A model generated the notes under the pieces. It saw nothing but the letters and a program-made list of their open reading frames with translations. It made no database searches and had not been told where the DNA came from. Of a DNA stretch of 64,000 nucleotides, positions 17,202-26,826 are shown piece after piece (the first letter of the stretch is position 1; each line of letters begins with the position of its first letter). Source of the DNA: Falsiroseomonas bella (GTDB lineage Bacteria; Pseudomonadota; Alphaproteobacteria; Acetobacterales; Acetobacteraceae); assembly GCF_003173615.1 (NCBI RefSeq), contig NZ_QGNA01000003.1:682001-746000 (forward strand). The letters run 5' to 3'. Made by a program: the position numbers and the translations under genes.

Positions 17202-17846
17202 ATGTTGCGCCGCACGCTTCTCGCCCTGCCGCTTCTCGCCACGCCTGCCCTGGCGCAGCCGCGCCAGGTGCCCGTCACGCCCGAGCAGCCGGAGGGCGCC
17301 GCGCTGGTGGCGCGGCTGCGCCAGGGCGGGCTCGTGCTGTATTTCCGCCACGCGGACACGCGCGGCGAGCCCTGCGATTCCAGCTACCGCATCGGGGACC
17401 GAGCGGGCCAGCGGAACATCTCCCCCGACGGCGTGGCGCAGTCCCGCCGCATCGGGGAGCGGCTGCGCACTCTGGGCATTCCCGTCGTGAAGCCGGTGCT
17501 GGCCGGACCGGTCTATCGCGCACGCGACACGGCGGAGCACGCCTTCGGCGCGGCCGATGTCACCGTCACCGATAGCCTGCTGGCGGACGACTATGCCGGC
17601 GCGCGGCTTTCCTGGGTGCTGGCCGAGCATCGCCGCCTGTTCGCCGAGGCGCCGCCGGCCGGCACCAACCGCGTGCTGGTCGGACATCGCACGCCGGGGA
17701 TCATGGTGTTCGGCGATGCGGTTGCCGGCCGCGCCTTCCCGGAAGGCAGCGCGCTGGTGATCGCGCCGCGCGGCGACGACTTCGCGCTGCTCGGCGTGCT
17801 GGAGCTTGCGCCGCTGCCGGGCGGCGGCTTCCACAATTGCGGCTGA
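17202..17846 (+). CDS. Exported histidine phosphatase-family protein
   Basis: The 214-residue product has a Sec signal peptide (MLRRTLLALPLLATPALAQP). LYFRHADT at about residues 47-54 gives the phosphate-binding Arg and the catalytic-position His. NISPDG, a conserved Arg-rich segment (PVYRARDTAEHAF) and VGHRTPG at about 161-167 complete the family pattern. Members hydrolyse phosphomonoesters; the substrate is unknown. It is convergent with the small hypothetical gene at 17866. Confidence 0.8.
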   Translation: MLRRTLLALPLLATPALAQPRQVPVTPEQPEGAALVARLRQGGLVLYFRHADTRGEPCDSSYRIGDRAGQRNISPDGVAQSRRIGERLRTLGIPVVKPVLAGPVYRARDTAEHAFGAADVTVTDSLLADDYAGARLSWVLAEHRRLFAEAPPAGTNRVLVGHRTPGIMVFGDAVAGRAFPEGSALVIAPRGDDFALLGVLELAPLPGGGFHNCG

Positions 17847-17865
17847 CGCCCGCGACCAGCCGGGT

Positions 17866-18282
17866 CTACGGGGTGAACTGCAAGTCCTCCCTGGGCGCCG
17901 GCGCCGCCCGATGACCGGTCCCGCAGAGGCTGTCCTTGAGCGCCGCAGTGGCCGCGGCCGACAATGCGAAGGCGAGCCTGCCACCTGACTCGAGCGCAAG
18001 CACCAGCACGAAATTGCCGTCAGCGTCGTCATGCCCGTTGCACCATCGGGCGCGAAAGACCCCATCGGTGCCGATCAGCTTGCTCCGGATGTCCTGGCCG
18101 CCCTGGGCGGATTCGGCGAGCAGGCGCGCGAAATGCTCGATCGCCGGCGGAAGCTGCGCGACGGGCATGCCCAATGTGAAGAGGCCCGTATCCAGCTCGC
18201 GCAGCCACAGCACGCAATGGGCCTGGTCGCTCGAGAGCGTGGATTCGACGACGCCATCGACCATCGTCACGGGAACCCTCAT
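17866..18282 (-). CDS. Hypothetical protein, 138 residues
   Basis: This short soluble protein begins MRVPVTMVDG at ATG 18282, with GGAG eleven bases upstream. No domain is recognised. It has a central helix-rich segment (PPAIEHFARLLAESAQG) and a strand NFVLVLALESGGRLAFAL. It lies 11 bases downstream of the AEC permease gene on the same strand and is probably co-transcribed. Reality is supported by the ribosome binding site and operon position only. Confidence 0.5.
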   Translation of the reverse strand: MRVPVTMVDGVVESTLSSDQAHCVLWLRELDTGLFTLGMPVAQLPPAIEHFARLLAESAQGGQDIRSKLIGTDGVFRARWCNGHDDADGNFVLVLALESGGRLAFALSAAATAALKDSLCGTGHRAAPAPREDLQFTP

Positions 18283-18293
18283 GTCGAGACTCC

Positions 18294-19184
18294 TCAGGGC
18301 GAGAGAAACCACAGCAGCGCCGGCACGCTGACGATCGAGGCGAGCGTCGAGGTGACGACGAGGCCCGCGACCTCCTCCGGCTCGTTGTTCCATTTCTGCG
18401 CGAAGAGGTAGTTGTAGACGGCCACCGGCATCGCGCATTGCATGATCAGCACGGCCTTGGCCGCGTCATGCAGGCCCAGCAGCACGGCGACGCCGTATCC
18501 CACGGCGGCGCCCGGCACGATGCGAACGGCGGACAGCATGGCGGCCCGGCCCAGCGACCGGACGCGGATGCGCGCGAGCGACGCGCCCAGCATCAGCAGC
18601 ATCAGCGGGATGGTCATGCCGCCGATCAGCGTGATGGTGTTCGTGATCCAAGCGGGCGGCGCCGCACCCAGGAAGGAGACGGCGGCGCCGAGCGCCGTCG
18701 CGTAGATCAGCGGCAGTTGGAGCACCGCGCTCCAGTTCGACCGCCCGGCCGCGACGGCCTCGCCGACCGTGAACTGGCCGACCATGCAGATCGCGTAGAA
18801 GACGATGGCATAGCCCAACCCCTCGCTGCCGAAGGCATAGGCGGCGAGCGGCAGGCCCAGATTGCCGTTGTTGGGGAAGGTCAGCGACGGCAGGTAGGTC
18901 CGCACGCGCAGGCCGAGGACCTGCAGCACGACGAACGCCACCACGGCAAAGGCGAGGATCGCCACCACCGTCGCGAGCGCCATGGTCGCGAAGCTTGCCG
19001 GCGATATCTCGGTGCGGATGAAGGTCGCGAGGATGAGGCACGGCGTGCCGATGCTCACGACGAGCGGCGTGAGGCTCTTGTTCTCCAGCGATCGCCCCGA
19101 GCGGACCCAGAAGAATCCGATCGCGATGGTGACCAGCACCGGGACGACGGCGGCCAGTACCGGGGCGATCGCCGACGGCGTCAT
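18294..19184 (-). CDS. AEC-family (auxin efflux carrier-type) permease
   Basis: The 296-residue membrane protein has about ten hydrophobic segments and matches the AEC family that includes MdcF and YfdV. The characteristic segment TFPNNGNLGLPLAAYAFGSEG occurs mid-protein. LMLGASLARI and MPVAVYNYLFAQKW lie in the C-terminal half. Bacterial members move malonate, malate or other small organic anions. ATG 19184 is chosen because the first membrane segment starts a few residues later. The 210 bases upstream, to the end of pobA, hold no recognisable gene. Confidence 0.82.
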   Translation of the reverse strand: MTPSAIAPVLAAVVPVLVTIAIGFFWVRSGRSLENKSLTPLVVSIGTPCLILATFIRTEISPASFATMALATVVAILAFAVVAFVVLQVLGLRVRTYLPSLTFPNNGNLGLPLAAYAFGSEGLGYAIVFYAICMVGQFTVGEAVAAGRSNWSAVLQLPLIYATALGAAVSFLGAAPPAWITNTITLIGGMTIPLMLLMLGASLARIRVRSLGRAAMLSAVRIVPGAAVGYGVAVLLGLHDAAKAVLIMQCAMPVAVYNYLFAQKWNNEPEEVAGLVVTSTLASIVSVPALLWFLSP

Positions 19185-19394
19185 GACCGCGTCGCCGGCG
19201 CCCGCGACGAGCAACGAGACGCGCCTGCGCCAGGGAGAGCCTGGAAGCGACCCATCGGTGCCATCCGCCTGCAGCCCACGCGAGTTAACGGGCCATCGTC
19301 GCGGAACGGCAACGGAACAGCTTGGAATTTCCACGGAACATCGGCGCGCGCGCCGGCCTTCCCGCCGCCGCCCGCGTTGCGGACGGCCCCGGCG

Positions 19395-20618
<1,224 letters not shown>

Positions 20619-20701
20619 TCAATGTGCCCATCCCGGCCCTGTTGGCAACGGGGACAGGCGGGCGGAGGATGCGCGGCGGCAGACGCAGAGGGGACGCCAG
20701 G

Positions 20702-21445
20702 ATGAGCAAGGTCGCGGTGGTGACGGGCGGGGCGCGCGGAATCGGGCGGGGCTGCGCCCATGCGCTGGCGGAGCGCGGCTTCGACCTGGTGCTGGTGGAC
20801 CTGCTGGCACCCGAGATGGCGCGCACCAGGGGCGAGCTGGAAGGGATGGGCGTGCGCTGCCTCACCTTCGAGGCCGATGTCGCCGACCATGCCAGGGCGA
20901 AGGCCATCGCCGCCGAGGTGGAGGCGCAATGGGGCCGCTGCGACGTGCTGGTGAACAATGCCGGCAAGGCGAACCCCAAGGGCATCCTGGACTGCACGGA
21001 GGAGGAGTTCGACCGCACAATCGCGATCAACCTGAAGTCCTGCTTCAACTACATCCAGGCCTTCGTGCCGCTGATGAGGAAGGGCGGCGGCGGGCGGATC
21101 GTGTCCATGTCCTCGCTGAACGCGCATACCGGCGGCGTGACGAGCGCGGTCAGCAAGTTCTCCTACGCCGCGGCCAAGGCCGGCATCATCGGCATGACAC
21201 GGTCCCTGGCGAAGGAGCTGGGGCCGGAGATCGCGATCAACTGCGTCTGCCCCGGCATCATCGAGACCGAGGTCGGCAACAGCCTGACGAAAAGCCGCGG
21301 GCCGGAGCTGGCGAAGAAGATCGCGCTCGGGCGCGTCGGCAAGCCGGCGGATGTGGCACGGGTGGTGGCCTTCCTGGCGGCGGAGCAGCCGAACTTCATC
21401 ACCGGCCAGGACATCAAGATCGACGGCTTCCAGTGGGAGATCTGA
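20702..21445 (+). CDS. Short-chain dehydrogenase/reductase, FabG-like
   Basis: The 247-residue protein has the classical SDR motifs: TGGARGIG at 8-15 (NADP(H) loop), NNAG at 85-88, SMSS around 135-138 and Tyr155-x3-Lys159. The C-terminus GQDIKIDGFQWEI is typical. Members reduce or oxidise ketone/alcohol substrates. The true substrate is unknown; the neighbourhood (pobA divergent, tartrate/malate-type dehydrogenase downstream) argues for hydroxyacid or aromatic-side-chain catabolism rather than fatty acid synthesis. Confidence 0.85.
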   Translation: MSKVAVVTGGARGIGRGCAHALAERGFDLVLVDLLAPEMARTRGELEGMGVRCLTFEADVADHARAKAIAAEVEAQWGRCDVLVNNAGKANPKGILDCTEEEFDRTIAINLKSCFNYIQAFVPLMRKGGGGRIVSMSSLNAHTGGVTSAVSKFSYAAAKAGIIGMTRSLAKELGPEIAINCVCPGIIETEVGNSLTKSRGPELAKKIALGRVGKPADVARVVAFLAAEQPNFITGQDIKIDGFQWEI

Positions 21446-21455
21446 GCTCTTCAGT

Positions 21456-21492
21456 CCCTCCCCCGCTTGCGGGGGAGGGTCGGGGTGGGGGC
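21456..21492 (+). repeat. Dispersed GC-rich palindromic repeat, copy A
   Basis: CCCTCCCCCGC and GCGGGGGAGGG form perfect 11-bp arms around a TT loop, followed by a tail TCGGGGTGGGGGC. An almost identical copy in opposite orientation lies at 40874-40911. It sits just downstream of the SDR stop and could act as its terminator. Confidence 0.75.
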
Positions 21493-21566
21493 GGCGCGCC
21501 CGCTCCCGGCGTTGCCGTCACCGCGCCGCGTTGTTAGACCCGCCGCCCTACGGAAAGGGCCAGGAC

Positions 21567-22643
21567 ATGCGCAGGCACAGGATCGCGGCGATGGGCGGCG
21601 ACGGCATCGGGCCGGAGGTGATCGCCGCCGGCTGCCGCGTGCTGGACGCCGTGGCGGAGGCCGATGGCGGCTTCACCTTCACCACCGAGACCTTCGACTG
21701 GGGCAGCGCGATGTATCGCGCGACCGGCCGCATGATGCCGGCGGACGGCCTCGATCGCCTCAAGGATTTCGACGCGATCTTCTTCGGCGCCGTCGGCGCG
21801 CCCGACATCCCCGACCACATCACGCTCTGGGAGCTGCGGCTGGCGATCTGCCAGGGCTTCGACCAGTACGCGAATGTCCGCCCGACCCGCCTTCTGCCCG
21901 GCGTGGTCGGCCCGCTGCGCGAGGATCTCGGCCGGCGCATCGACTGGGTGATCGTCCGCGAGAACTCGGAGGGCGAGTATTCCGGCGTCGGCGGCCGCGC
22001 GCATCGCGGCCTGCCGATCGAGGTCGGCATGGATGTCGCGGTCTTCACCCGCGCGGGCGTCGAGCGGATCTGCCGCTACGCCTGCGAGCTGGCGATGACC
22101 CGGCCGCGGAAGAAGCTGACGGTGGTGACCAAGTCCAACGCGCAGCGCCACGGCCTGGTGATGTGGGACGAGGTCTGCGCCGAGGTCACCGCGCAATTCC
22201 CCGAGCTCACCGTGGACAAGATGCTGGTGGACGCCATGACCGCGCGCATGGTGATGAAGCCGGAGACCATCGACACCGTCGTCGCCACCAATCTGCATGC
22301 CGACATCCTCTCGGACCTCGCCTCGGCGCTGGCCGGCTCGCTCGGCATCGGCGCGACCGGAAACATCGACCCGACGCGCAAGCGCCCTTCGATGTTCGAG
22401 CCGATCCACGGCTCGGCCTTCGACATCACGGGCAAGGGCATCGCCAACCCGCTCGGCTCCTTCTGGACCGCGTCCATGATGCTGGAGCATCTGGGCGAGG
22501 GCGACGCCGCACGGCGCCTGATGCGCGCGGTGGAGGCGGTGACGGCGCGCGGCGAGGTGCTGACGCCGGATCTGGGCGGCCGCGCGACGACGGCGGAGGT
22601 GACGGACGCGGTGATCGCGGCGCTGAAGGGCGCGAATTTATAG
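21567..22643 (+). CDS. Tartrate/D-malate dehydrogenase-type isocitrate/isopropylmalate dehydrogenase family enzyme
   Basis: The 358-residue enzyme belongs to the beta-decarboxylating dehydrogenases that use NAD(+) and a divalent metal. Visible motifs are GDGIGPEV, FFGAVGAPDIPDHITLWELRL (the tartrate/D-malate dehydrogenase pattern with WELRL), VRENSEGEYSGVGGRAHRG and FEPIHGSAFDITGKGIANP. It would oxidise tartrate or D-malate to oxaloglycolate- or pyruvate-type products. It follows the SDR gene after 121 bases that contain repeat copy A. Isopropylmalate dehydrogenase (LeuB) is less likely from the DITLW/WELRL region. Confidence 0.85.
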   Translation: MRRHRIAAMGGDGIGPEVIAAGCRVLDAVAEADGGFTFTTETFDWGSAMYRATGRMMPADGLDRLKDFDAIFFGAVGAPDIPDHITLWELRLAICQGFDQYANVRPTRLLPGVVGPLREDLGRRIDWVIVRENSEGEYSGVGGRAHRGLPIEVGMDVAVFTRAGVERICRYACELAMTRPRKKLTVVTKSNAQRHGLVMWDEVCAEVTAQFPELTVDKMLVDAMTARMVMKPETIDTVVATNLHADILSDLASALAGSLGIGATGNIDPTRKRPSMFEPIHGSAFDITGKGIANPLGSFWTASMMLEHLGEGDAARRLMRAVEAVTARGEVLTPDLGGRATTAEVTDAVIAALKGANL

Positions 22644-22650
22644 GACGGTC

Positions 22651-22684
22651 AAAAAAGCCCTCTCCACCCATAGGGGGGAGAGGG
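22651..22684 (-). terminator. Rho-independent terminator of the minCDE operon
   Basis: Read on the minus strand, CCCTCTCC pairs with GGAGAGGG (22677-22684 with 22658-22665), followed by AGGGC-then-TTTTTT at 22656-22651. This is the clearest U-run terminator in the window. It lies about 130 bases after the minE stop and is built from a copy of the palindromic repeat. Confidence 0.7.
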
Positions 22685-22699
22685 TGGGGTGAGAGGGGC
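22657..22699 (+). repeat. Second palindromic repeat family, copy C
   Basis: GCCCTCTCCACCCATAGGGG continues into GGAGAGGGTGGGGTGAGAGGGGC. An inverted, slightly diverged copy lies 35 bases away at 22735-22776, so the pair can itself form a long imperfect stem. Confidence 0.65.
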
Positions 22700-22734
22700 T
22701 TCCAGGTGGCTGACGGTCAGGTCGTCTTGCGCGT

Positions 22735-22776
22735 CCCCCTCACCCAACCCTATCCCCCATAAGTGGGGGAGAGGGC
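22735..22776 (-). repeat. Second palindromic repeat family, copy D (inverted)
   Basis: Read on the minus strand this begins GCCCTCTCCCCCACTTATGG and ends in GGGTTGGGTGAGGGGGAC. It matches copy C with a few substitutions. It sits between the tartrate-dehydrogenase-type gene and minE, in convergent non-coding DNA. Confidence 0.65.
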
Positions 22777-22812
22777 TATCACATGCGGCTGGAGAGGGCC
22801 GTCACGCCGCCC

Positions 22813-23097
22813 TCAACTCGCGCGCCGGAGTCCCGCGCCCTGCGGACCGGGCAGGTCGATCTCGATCGCCAGGGTGGACATGTCGCCGCCGCGGTCGAGC
22901 GAGACGTTCACCTTGCCCGGGTCGATCGCGACGTATTTGGCCACGACCATCACGATCTCCTGCTGCAGCTTCGGCAGGAAATCCTCCCGCGTGCGGCCGA
23001 TGCGCTCATGCGCGAGGACGATCTGCAGCCGCTCCTTCGCCTGGTCCGCGGTCGCCGGCTCCGGCTTGCGCGAACGGAAGAAATCGAGCCAGCTCAT
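22813..23097 (-). CDS. minE: Cell division topological specificity factor MinE
   Basis: The 94-residue protein begins MSWLDFFRSRKP, the amphipathic membrane-targeting start of MinE. AKERLQIVLAHER (residues 20-32) is the MinD-binding helix, and EIVMVVAKYVAI and KVNVSL form the dimer core. MinE stimulates MinD ATPase and drives pole-to-pole oscillation that keeps Z-rings at midcell. Its ATG overlaps the minD stop (ATGA at 23097), showing translational coupling. Confidence 0.95.
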   Translation of the reverse strand: MSWLDFFRSRKPEPATADQAKERLQIVLAHERIGRTREDFLPKLQQEIVMVVAKYVAIDPGKVNVSLDRGGDMSTLAIEIDLPGPQGAGLRRAS

Positions 23098-23915
23098 CAG
23101 GCAGCCCTCCCCCCGAACAGGCGCGAGAAGATCCCCTTCTTCTGCGCTTCCAGGAAGCGGTGCTCCACCTTCTCGCCGAGGAAGCGGCCAACCGCGTCCT
23201 TGTAGGCCTGGCCCGCGATGCTCTCGGCGTCCATCACCACCGGCGTGCCGGTGTTGGAGGCGCGCAGCACGCTCTCGCTCTCCGGGATGACGCCGAGCAG
23301 CGGGATCGCCAGGATCTCGCGGATGTCGTCGAGCTTCAGCATCTCGCCCTTCTCGACGCGGGCGGGGTCGTAGCGGGTGACGAGCAGGTGTTCCTTGACC
23401 GGGTCCCGCTTCTCCTCCGCGCGCTTCGACTTGGACTGCAGCACGCCGAGGATGCGGTCGCTGTCGCGCACCGAGGAAACTTCCGGGTTGGTCACCACGA
23501 CCGCCTGGTCGGCGAAGTAGAGCGCCAGCAGCGCGCCCTTCTCGATGCCGGCCGGGCTGTCGCAGAGGATGTAGTCGTGGTCCTTCGACAGCTCCTCGAT
23601 GATGGTGCCGACGCCTTCCTTGGTCAGCGCGTCCTTGTCGCGGGTCTGGCTGGCCGGGAGGATGGAGAGCGTGTCCACGCGCTTGTCGCGGATCAGCGCC
23701 TGGTTCAGCCGCGCCTCGCCCTGGATCACGTTGACGATGTCGAACACCACGCGCCGCTCGACGCCCATAATGAGGTCGAGGTTGCGCAGGCCGACGTCGA
23801 AATCGATCACCACCACCTTCTTGCCGCGCTGCGCGAGGCCGGTGGCGAAGGCGGCCGAGCTGGTGGTCTTGCCGACCCCTCCCTTCCCCGACGTGACGAC
23901 GATGACTTCCGCCAT
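23097..23915 (-). CDS. minD: Septum site-determining ATPase MinD
   Basis: The 272-residue ParA-like ATPase has the deviant Walker A SGKGGVGKTT at residues 9-18 and VVVIDFDVGLRNLD. CDSPAGIEKGA and VVTNPEVSSVRDSDR are also present, all characteristic of MinD. The C-terminal LGEKVEHRFLEAQKKGIFSRLFG is the membrane-targeting amphipathic helix. It recruits MinC to the membrane. minC lies 35 bases upstream and minE overlaps downstream. Confidence 0.95.
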   Translation of the reverse strand: MAEVIVVTSGKGGVGKTTSSAAFATGLAQRGKKVVVIDFDVGLRNLDLIMGVERRVVFDIVNVIQGEARLNQALIRDKRVDTLSILPASQTRDKDALTKEGVGTIIEELSKDHDYILCDSPAGIEKGALLALYFADQAVVVTNPEVSSVRDSDRILGVLQSKSKRAEEKRDPVKEHLLVTRYDPARVEKGEMLKLDDIREILAIPLLGVIPESESVLRASNTGTPVVMDAESIAGQAYKDAVGRFLGEKVEHRFLEAQKKGIFSRLFGGRAA

Positions 23916-23950
23916 GCAAACCCCCTGCCTTGTCCCCTGTCGCTGCCGGT

Positions 23951-24733
23951 TCAGGCCAGCGGATCGAATCGCATCTGCTCGCCGATCAGCCGGGCCATGA
24001 CGGCCTTGCCGATCGGCGCACCCCCGAGGCCCTCCCGCACCGCGTAGTAGCCGGCGATGGAGACGAGCTCGGGGTCGAAATGGGTGGCGAAGATCCGCGC
24101 CTCGTTCGCCGACTGACCGCCGGCGATGGCGCGGCCGAGCAGCCGCCCATAGACGTGGATGTTGCCATCCGCGATGACCTCGGCGCCCGGGTTGACCGTG
24201 CCGACCACGATCAGGTCGGTGCCCTGCGCCCAGATGCGCGTGCCCGCGCGGACATGCTGGTCCACGATCATGGCGGGCTTCGCCGCGGCCTGCGGCTGCG
24301 GCGGCGCGGGGGTGGCCGGCTCGGGCGCGGCCGGCGGCGGCGCAGGTGCCGCCGCGGCCGGCTCCGCGGCGGTTGCGATCTCGGTCTCCTTGCCGCCGGC
24401 CATGCGCAGCGGCGGCAGGCCGACGCCCATCGCGGCGTTGCGCATCTCCGTCGTGCCGCCGGTGGTGCCGACGGGCACGATCTCGATGGCGCGCAGGCCA
24501 TGGGCGAGGGCGGCGAAATCCACCTCCTCAGGCCGGGCGGTGATGTCGTCGAGCCCGATCACGACCGGCGCGAAGCGCAGAAAGCCGGGGGCGCGGCGGA
24601 ACTGGTCGCCGATGGCAGGCACCACCGCCTCCGCCCGATGATCGAGCAGGCGCAGCACCAGCAGGTTGAAATTGGCGCCGCGGAGCCGGAAGGGCTCTAG
24701 GCGGGGGCCGGTGGACCTGGGCGCGGCGGACAT
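23951..24733 (-). CDS. minC: Septum site-determining protein MinC
   Basis: The 260-residue division inhibitor has an N-terminal FtsZ-binding domain (about 1-100) and an alanine/proline-rich linker (about 118-150). The C-terminal beta-helix domain includes HVRAGTRIWAQGTDLIVVGTVNPGAEVIADGNIHVYG and GRLLGRAIAG. It is the first gene of minC-minD-minE. The 145 bases upstream should hold the operon promoter; I cannot pick it out with confidence. Confidence 0.93.
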   Translation of the reverse strand: MSAAPRSTGPRLEPFRLRGANFNLLVLRLLDHRAEAVVPAIGDQFRRAPGFLRFAPVVIGLDDITARPEEVDFAALAHGLRAIEIVPVGTTGGTTEMRNAAMGVGLPPLRMAGGKETEIATAAEPAAAAPAPPPAAPEPATPAPPQPQAAAKPAMIVDQHVRAGTRIWAQGTDLIVVGTVNPGAEVIADGNIHVYGRLLGRAIAGGQSANEARIFATHFDPELVSIAGYYAVREGLGGAPIGKAVMARLIGEQMRFDPLA

Positions 24734-24878
24734 CGCGGCAATGGTTTCTCGGGCTCGGGGGGCTTTCGGCGTCTATAGCCGTGCCCCCCGCGGCGGCGAA
24801 GCCTTCTTCCGCCGATGTTACGGAATCAAGGACTTTGGCGGCGAAAGCTGAGGCGATCTGTCAGGTGCGACTCGGCGC

Positions 24879-25844
24879 TCAGCCGCCGCGGATGTTCAGG
24901 GCCCGCACCAGCTCGCTCCATTTGGCGACCTCGACCCGAAGATGGGCCGCGAGCGCCTCGGGCGAGGTGTCCTCGAACACGTCCACCCCCGCGCGCGCCA
25001 GCCGCTCCTTCGTCGCCGGGTCGCGCACCGCGGTCGCGGCGGCGGCGGCGATGGGGCGGATGGCGGAATCCGGCGTGCCGGCCGGCGCGTAGATGCCGTT
25101 CCAGGCGGAGCTGTCGTAGCCCGGCACCCCGGCCTCGGCGAGGGTGGGCAGCTGCGGCAGCATGCTGCTGCGCTGCGCCGTGGTGACGGCCAGGCCGCGC
25201 ACGCGGTTGTCCGCCATCAGGGGCGCCAGCAGGGTCTGGCTGTCGATCATGAACTCCACGCGCCCGGCGGTGAGGTCCGAGACGCCCTGCGGCGTGGTGC
25301 GGTACGGCACCACGGTGAAGCCTGCGCCGGTCAGCTTGCGCAGCAGCTCGGCCGAGAGATGGCTCGTCGCGCCGATGCCGGCCGTGCCGAAATTCGCCTC
25401 CCCGTTGCGGCTGCGCAGCCAGGCGAGGAAGGAGGGGACGTCGGTCGCGGGCACGGAGGGATGCACCACCACCACGAAGGGCTGGCGCGTGGTGAGCGCG
25501 ACAGGCGCGTAGCTCTCGATCGGGTCGAAGGGGAAGTTGGCGTAGAGCGCCTTCATGGCCGTGTGGCCGACACTGCCGACCATGATCGTGTTGCCGTCCG
25601 GTGCGGCGCGCGCGGCGGCGGCCGCGCCGATGGTGCTGCCGGCGCCACCGAGGTTCTCCACCACCATCGGGCGGCCGAGCGCGGGCGACATGAATTCGAT
25701 CAGGATGCGCGCCACAACGTCGGTCAGGCCGCCGACGCCGAACGGCACGATCACCCGGATCGGACGCGGCGCCTGGGCCAGCGCGGGTGCGGCGAGCGGC
25801 GCGGCGGCTAGCGCGCCCAGCAGCGCGCGGCGATGGATGGTCAT
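24879..25844 (-). CDS. Bug/TctC-family periplasmic solute receptor (2)
   Basis: The 321-residue protein has a signal peptide (MTIHRRALLGALAAAPLAAP, cut after ALAQA). It then reads IRVIVPFGVGGLTDVVARI, VVENLGGAGSTIGAAA and FTVVPYRTTPQGVSDL. ATG 25844 is used because it heads the signal peptide. It is divergent, across about 80 bases, from the NMT1-like gene at 25924, which suggests shared regulation of two binding proteins. No membrane subunits are nearby. Confidence 0.9.
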   Translation of the reverse strand: MTIHRRALLGALAAAPLAAPALAQAPRPIRVIVPFGVGGLTDVVARILIEFMSPALGRPMVVENLGGAGSTIGAAAAARAAPDGNTIMVGSVGHTAMKALYANFPFDPIESYAPVALTTRQPFVVVVHPSVPATDVPSFLAWLRSRNGEANFGTAGIGATSHLSAELLRKLTGAGFTVVPYRTTPQGVSDLTAGRVEFMIDSQTLLAPLMADNRVRGLAVTTAQRSSMLPQLPTLAEAGVPGYDSSAWNGIYAPAGTPDSAIRPIAAAAATAVRDPATKERLARAGVDVFEDTSPEALAAHLRVEVAKWSELVRALNIRGG

Positions 25845-25923
25845 GGTCCTGCTTCTCCCCCGGTTTCCGGATACGCCCCTATTGCTGCAATCTGCGGGCC
25901 ACGCAAATCCGGGAGAGCGCCGC

Positions 25924-26826
25924 TTGTCCGTCCTGACCCTGCAGGAGCCCTTCCGGGCCATCTTCTACACGCCCTTCTACGCGGCGCTCGCGCGCGGCGA
26001 CTTCGCCGCCGAGGGTGTGGAGGTGCGGCTGCTGACCGTGGGCGAGCCTGACCGCGCCGTGGCCAACCTGCTCTCCGGCGCGGCAGACCTGGCCTGGAGC
26101 GGGCCGATGCGGGTGATCCGCGACCATGCGGCGAATCCAGGCAGCCAGTTGGTCAGCTTCGGCGCGGTGGTGATGCGCGATCCCTTCCTGCTGGTCGGCG
26201 GCGCGCCGCGCCCGGACTTCGCGCTGCGCGACCTGGCCGGCGTGACGCTCGGCGTGGTCAGCGAGGTGCCGACCCCCTGGTGGTGCCTGCAGCACGATCT
26301 GCGCCGCGCCGGGATCGCGGTGTCGGCGCTGCGCCCCGTCACGGGCCGCGGCATGGCGGAGAACGTAGAGGCGGTCGTATCCGGCACGCTCGATGCCGCA
26401 CAGCTCTTCGAGCCCTTCGTGAGCCTGCTGGAATCCCGCGGCGGGCATGTGTGGCACGCCCAGGGCTCGCGCGGCCCGACCAGCTACACCGCCTTCTACG
26501 CCGCGCGCCCGGCGCTGACGGAAAAACGGGCGGCGATGCGCGCGATGGTGCGCGGCATCGCCGCCATGCAGCGCTGGCTGCATGCCGCCACGCCCGCCGA
26601 GATCGCCACGACCGTCGCCCCCTTCTTCGAGGACACCGACCGCGCCATCCTGCAGAAGGCGGTGGCGCGCTACCTCGGCCTCGGCATCTGGAGCCGCACG
26701 CCGCATTTCCCGCGCGAGGCCTTCGAGACGCTGGAGGCCGCGATGCTCGGCGTCGGCGCCATCCCCCGCGCGCCGGGCTTCGACGCCTGCGTGGACGAGA
26801 CGATCGTGGCCGAGGCGCTGGCATGA
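25924..26826 (+). CDS. NMT1/SsuA-like binding protein without a signal peptide
   Basis: The 300-residue product has the type 2 periplasmic-binding fold of the ABC substrate-binding/NMT1 family: IFYTPFYAALARGDFAAEGVEV near the start, then LLSGAADLAWSG and DLAGVTLGVVSE. The best start is TTG 25924 behind GGGAGAG, and no in-frame upstream start gives a signal peptide. The protein therefore seems to be cytoplasmic. Its last codons overlap the thioesterase gene by ATGA (26823-26826). It could be a cytosolic enzyme or sensor derived from a binding protein. If an untested upstream start exists, it could still be a transporter component. Confidence 0.7.
   Translation: MSVLTLQEPFRAIFYTPFYAALARGDFAAEGVEVRLLTVGEPDRAVANLLSGAADLAWSGPMRVIRDHAANPGSQLVSFGAVVMRDPFLLVGGAPRPDFALRDLAGVTLGVVSEVPTPWWCLQHDLRRAGIAVSALRPVTGRGMAENVEAVVSGTLDAAQLFEPFVSLLESRGGHVWHAQGSRGPTSYTAFYAARPALTEKRAAMRAMVRGIAAMQRWLHAATPAEIATTVAPFFEDTDRAILQKAVARYLGLGIWSRTPHFPREAFETLEAAMLGVGAIPRAPGFDACVDETIVAEALA

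Noticed and set aside
21567-22643. Assignment as 3-isopropylmalate dehydrogenase (LeuB)
   Set aside because: The segment HITLWELRL and lack of leuC/leuD neighbours fit tartrate/D-malate dehydrogenases.
24734-24878. Small gene between minC and the Bug receptor
   Set aside because: The region has short open frames in several phases but no ribosome binding site or recognisable protein; it is more likely the min promoter region and the receptor 3' end.
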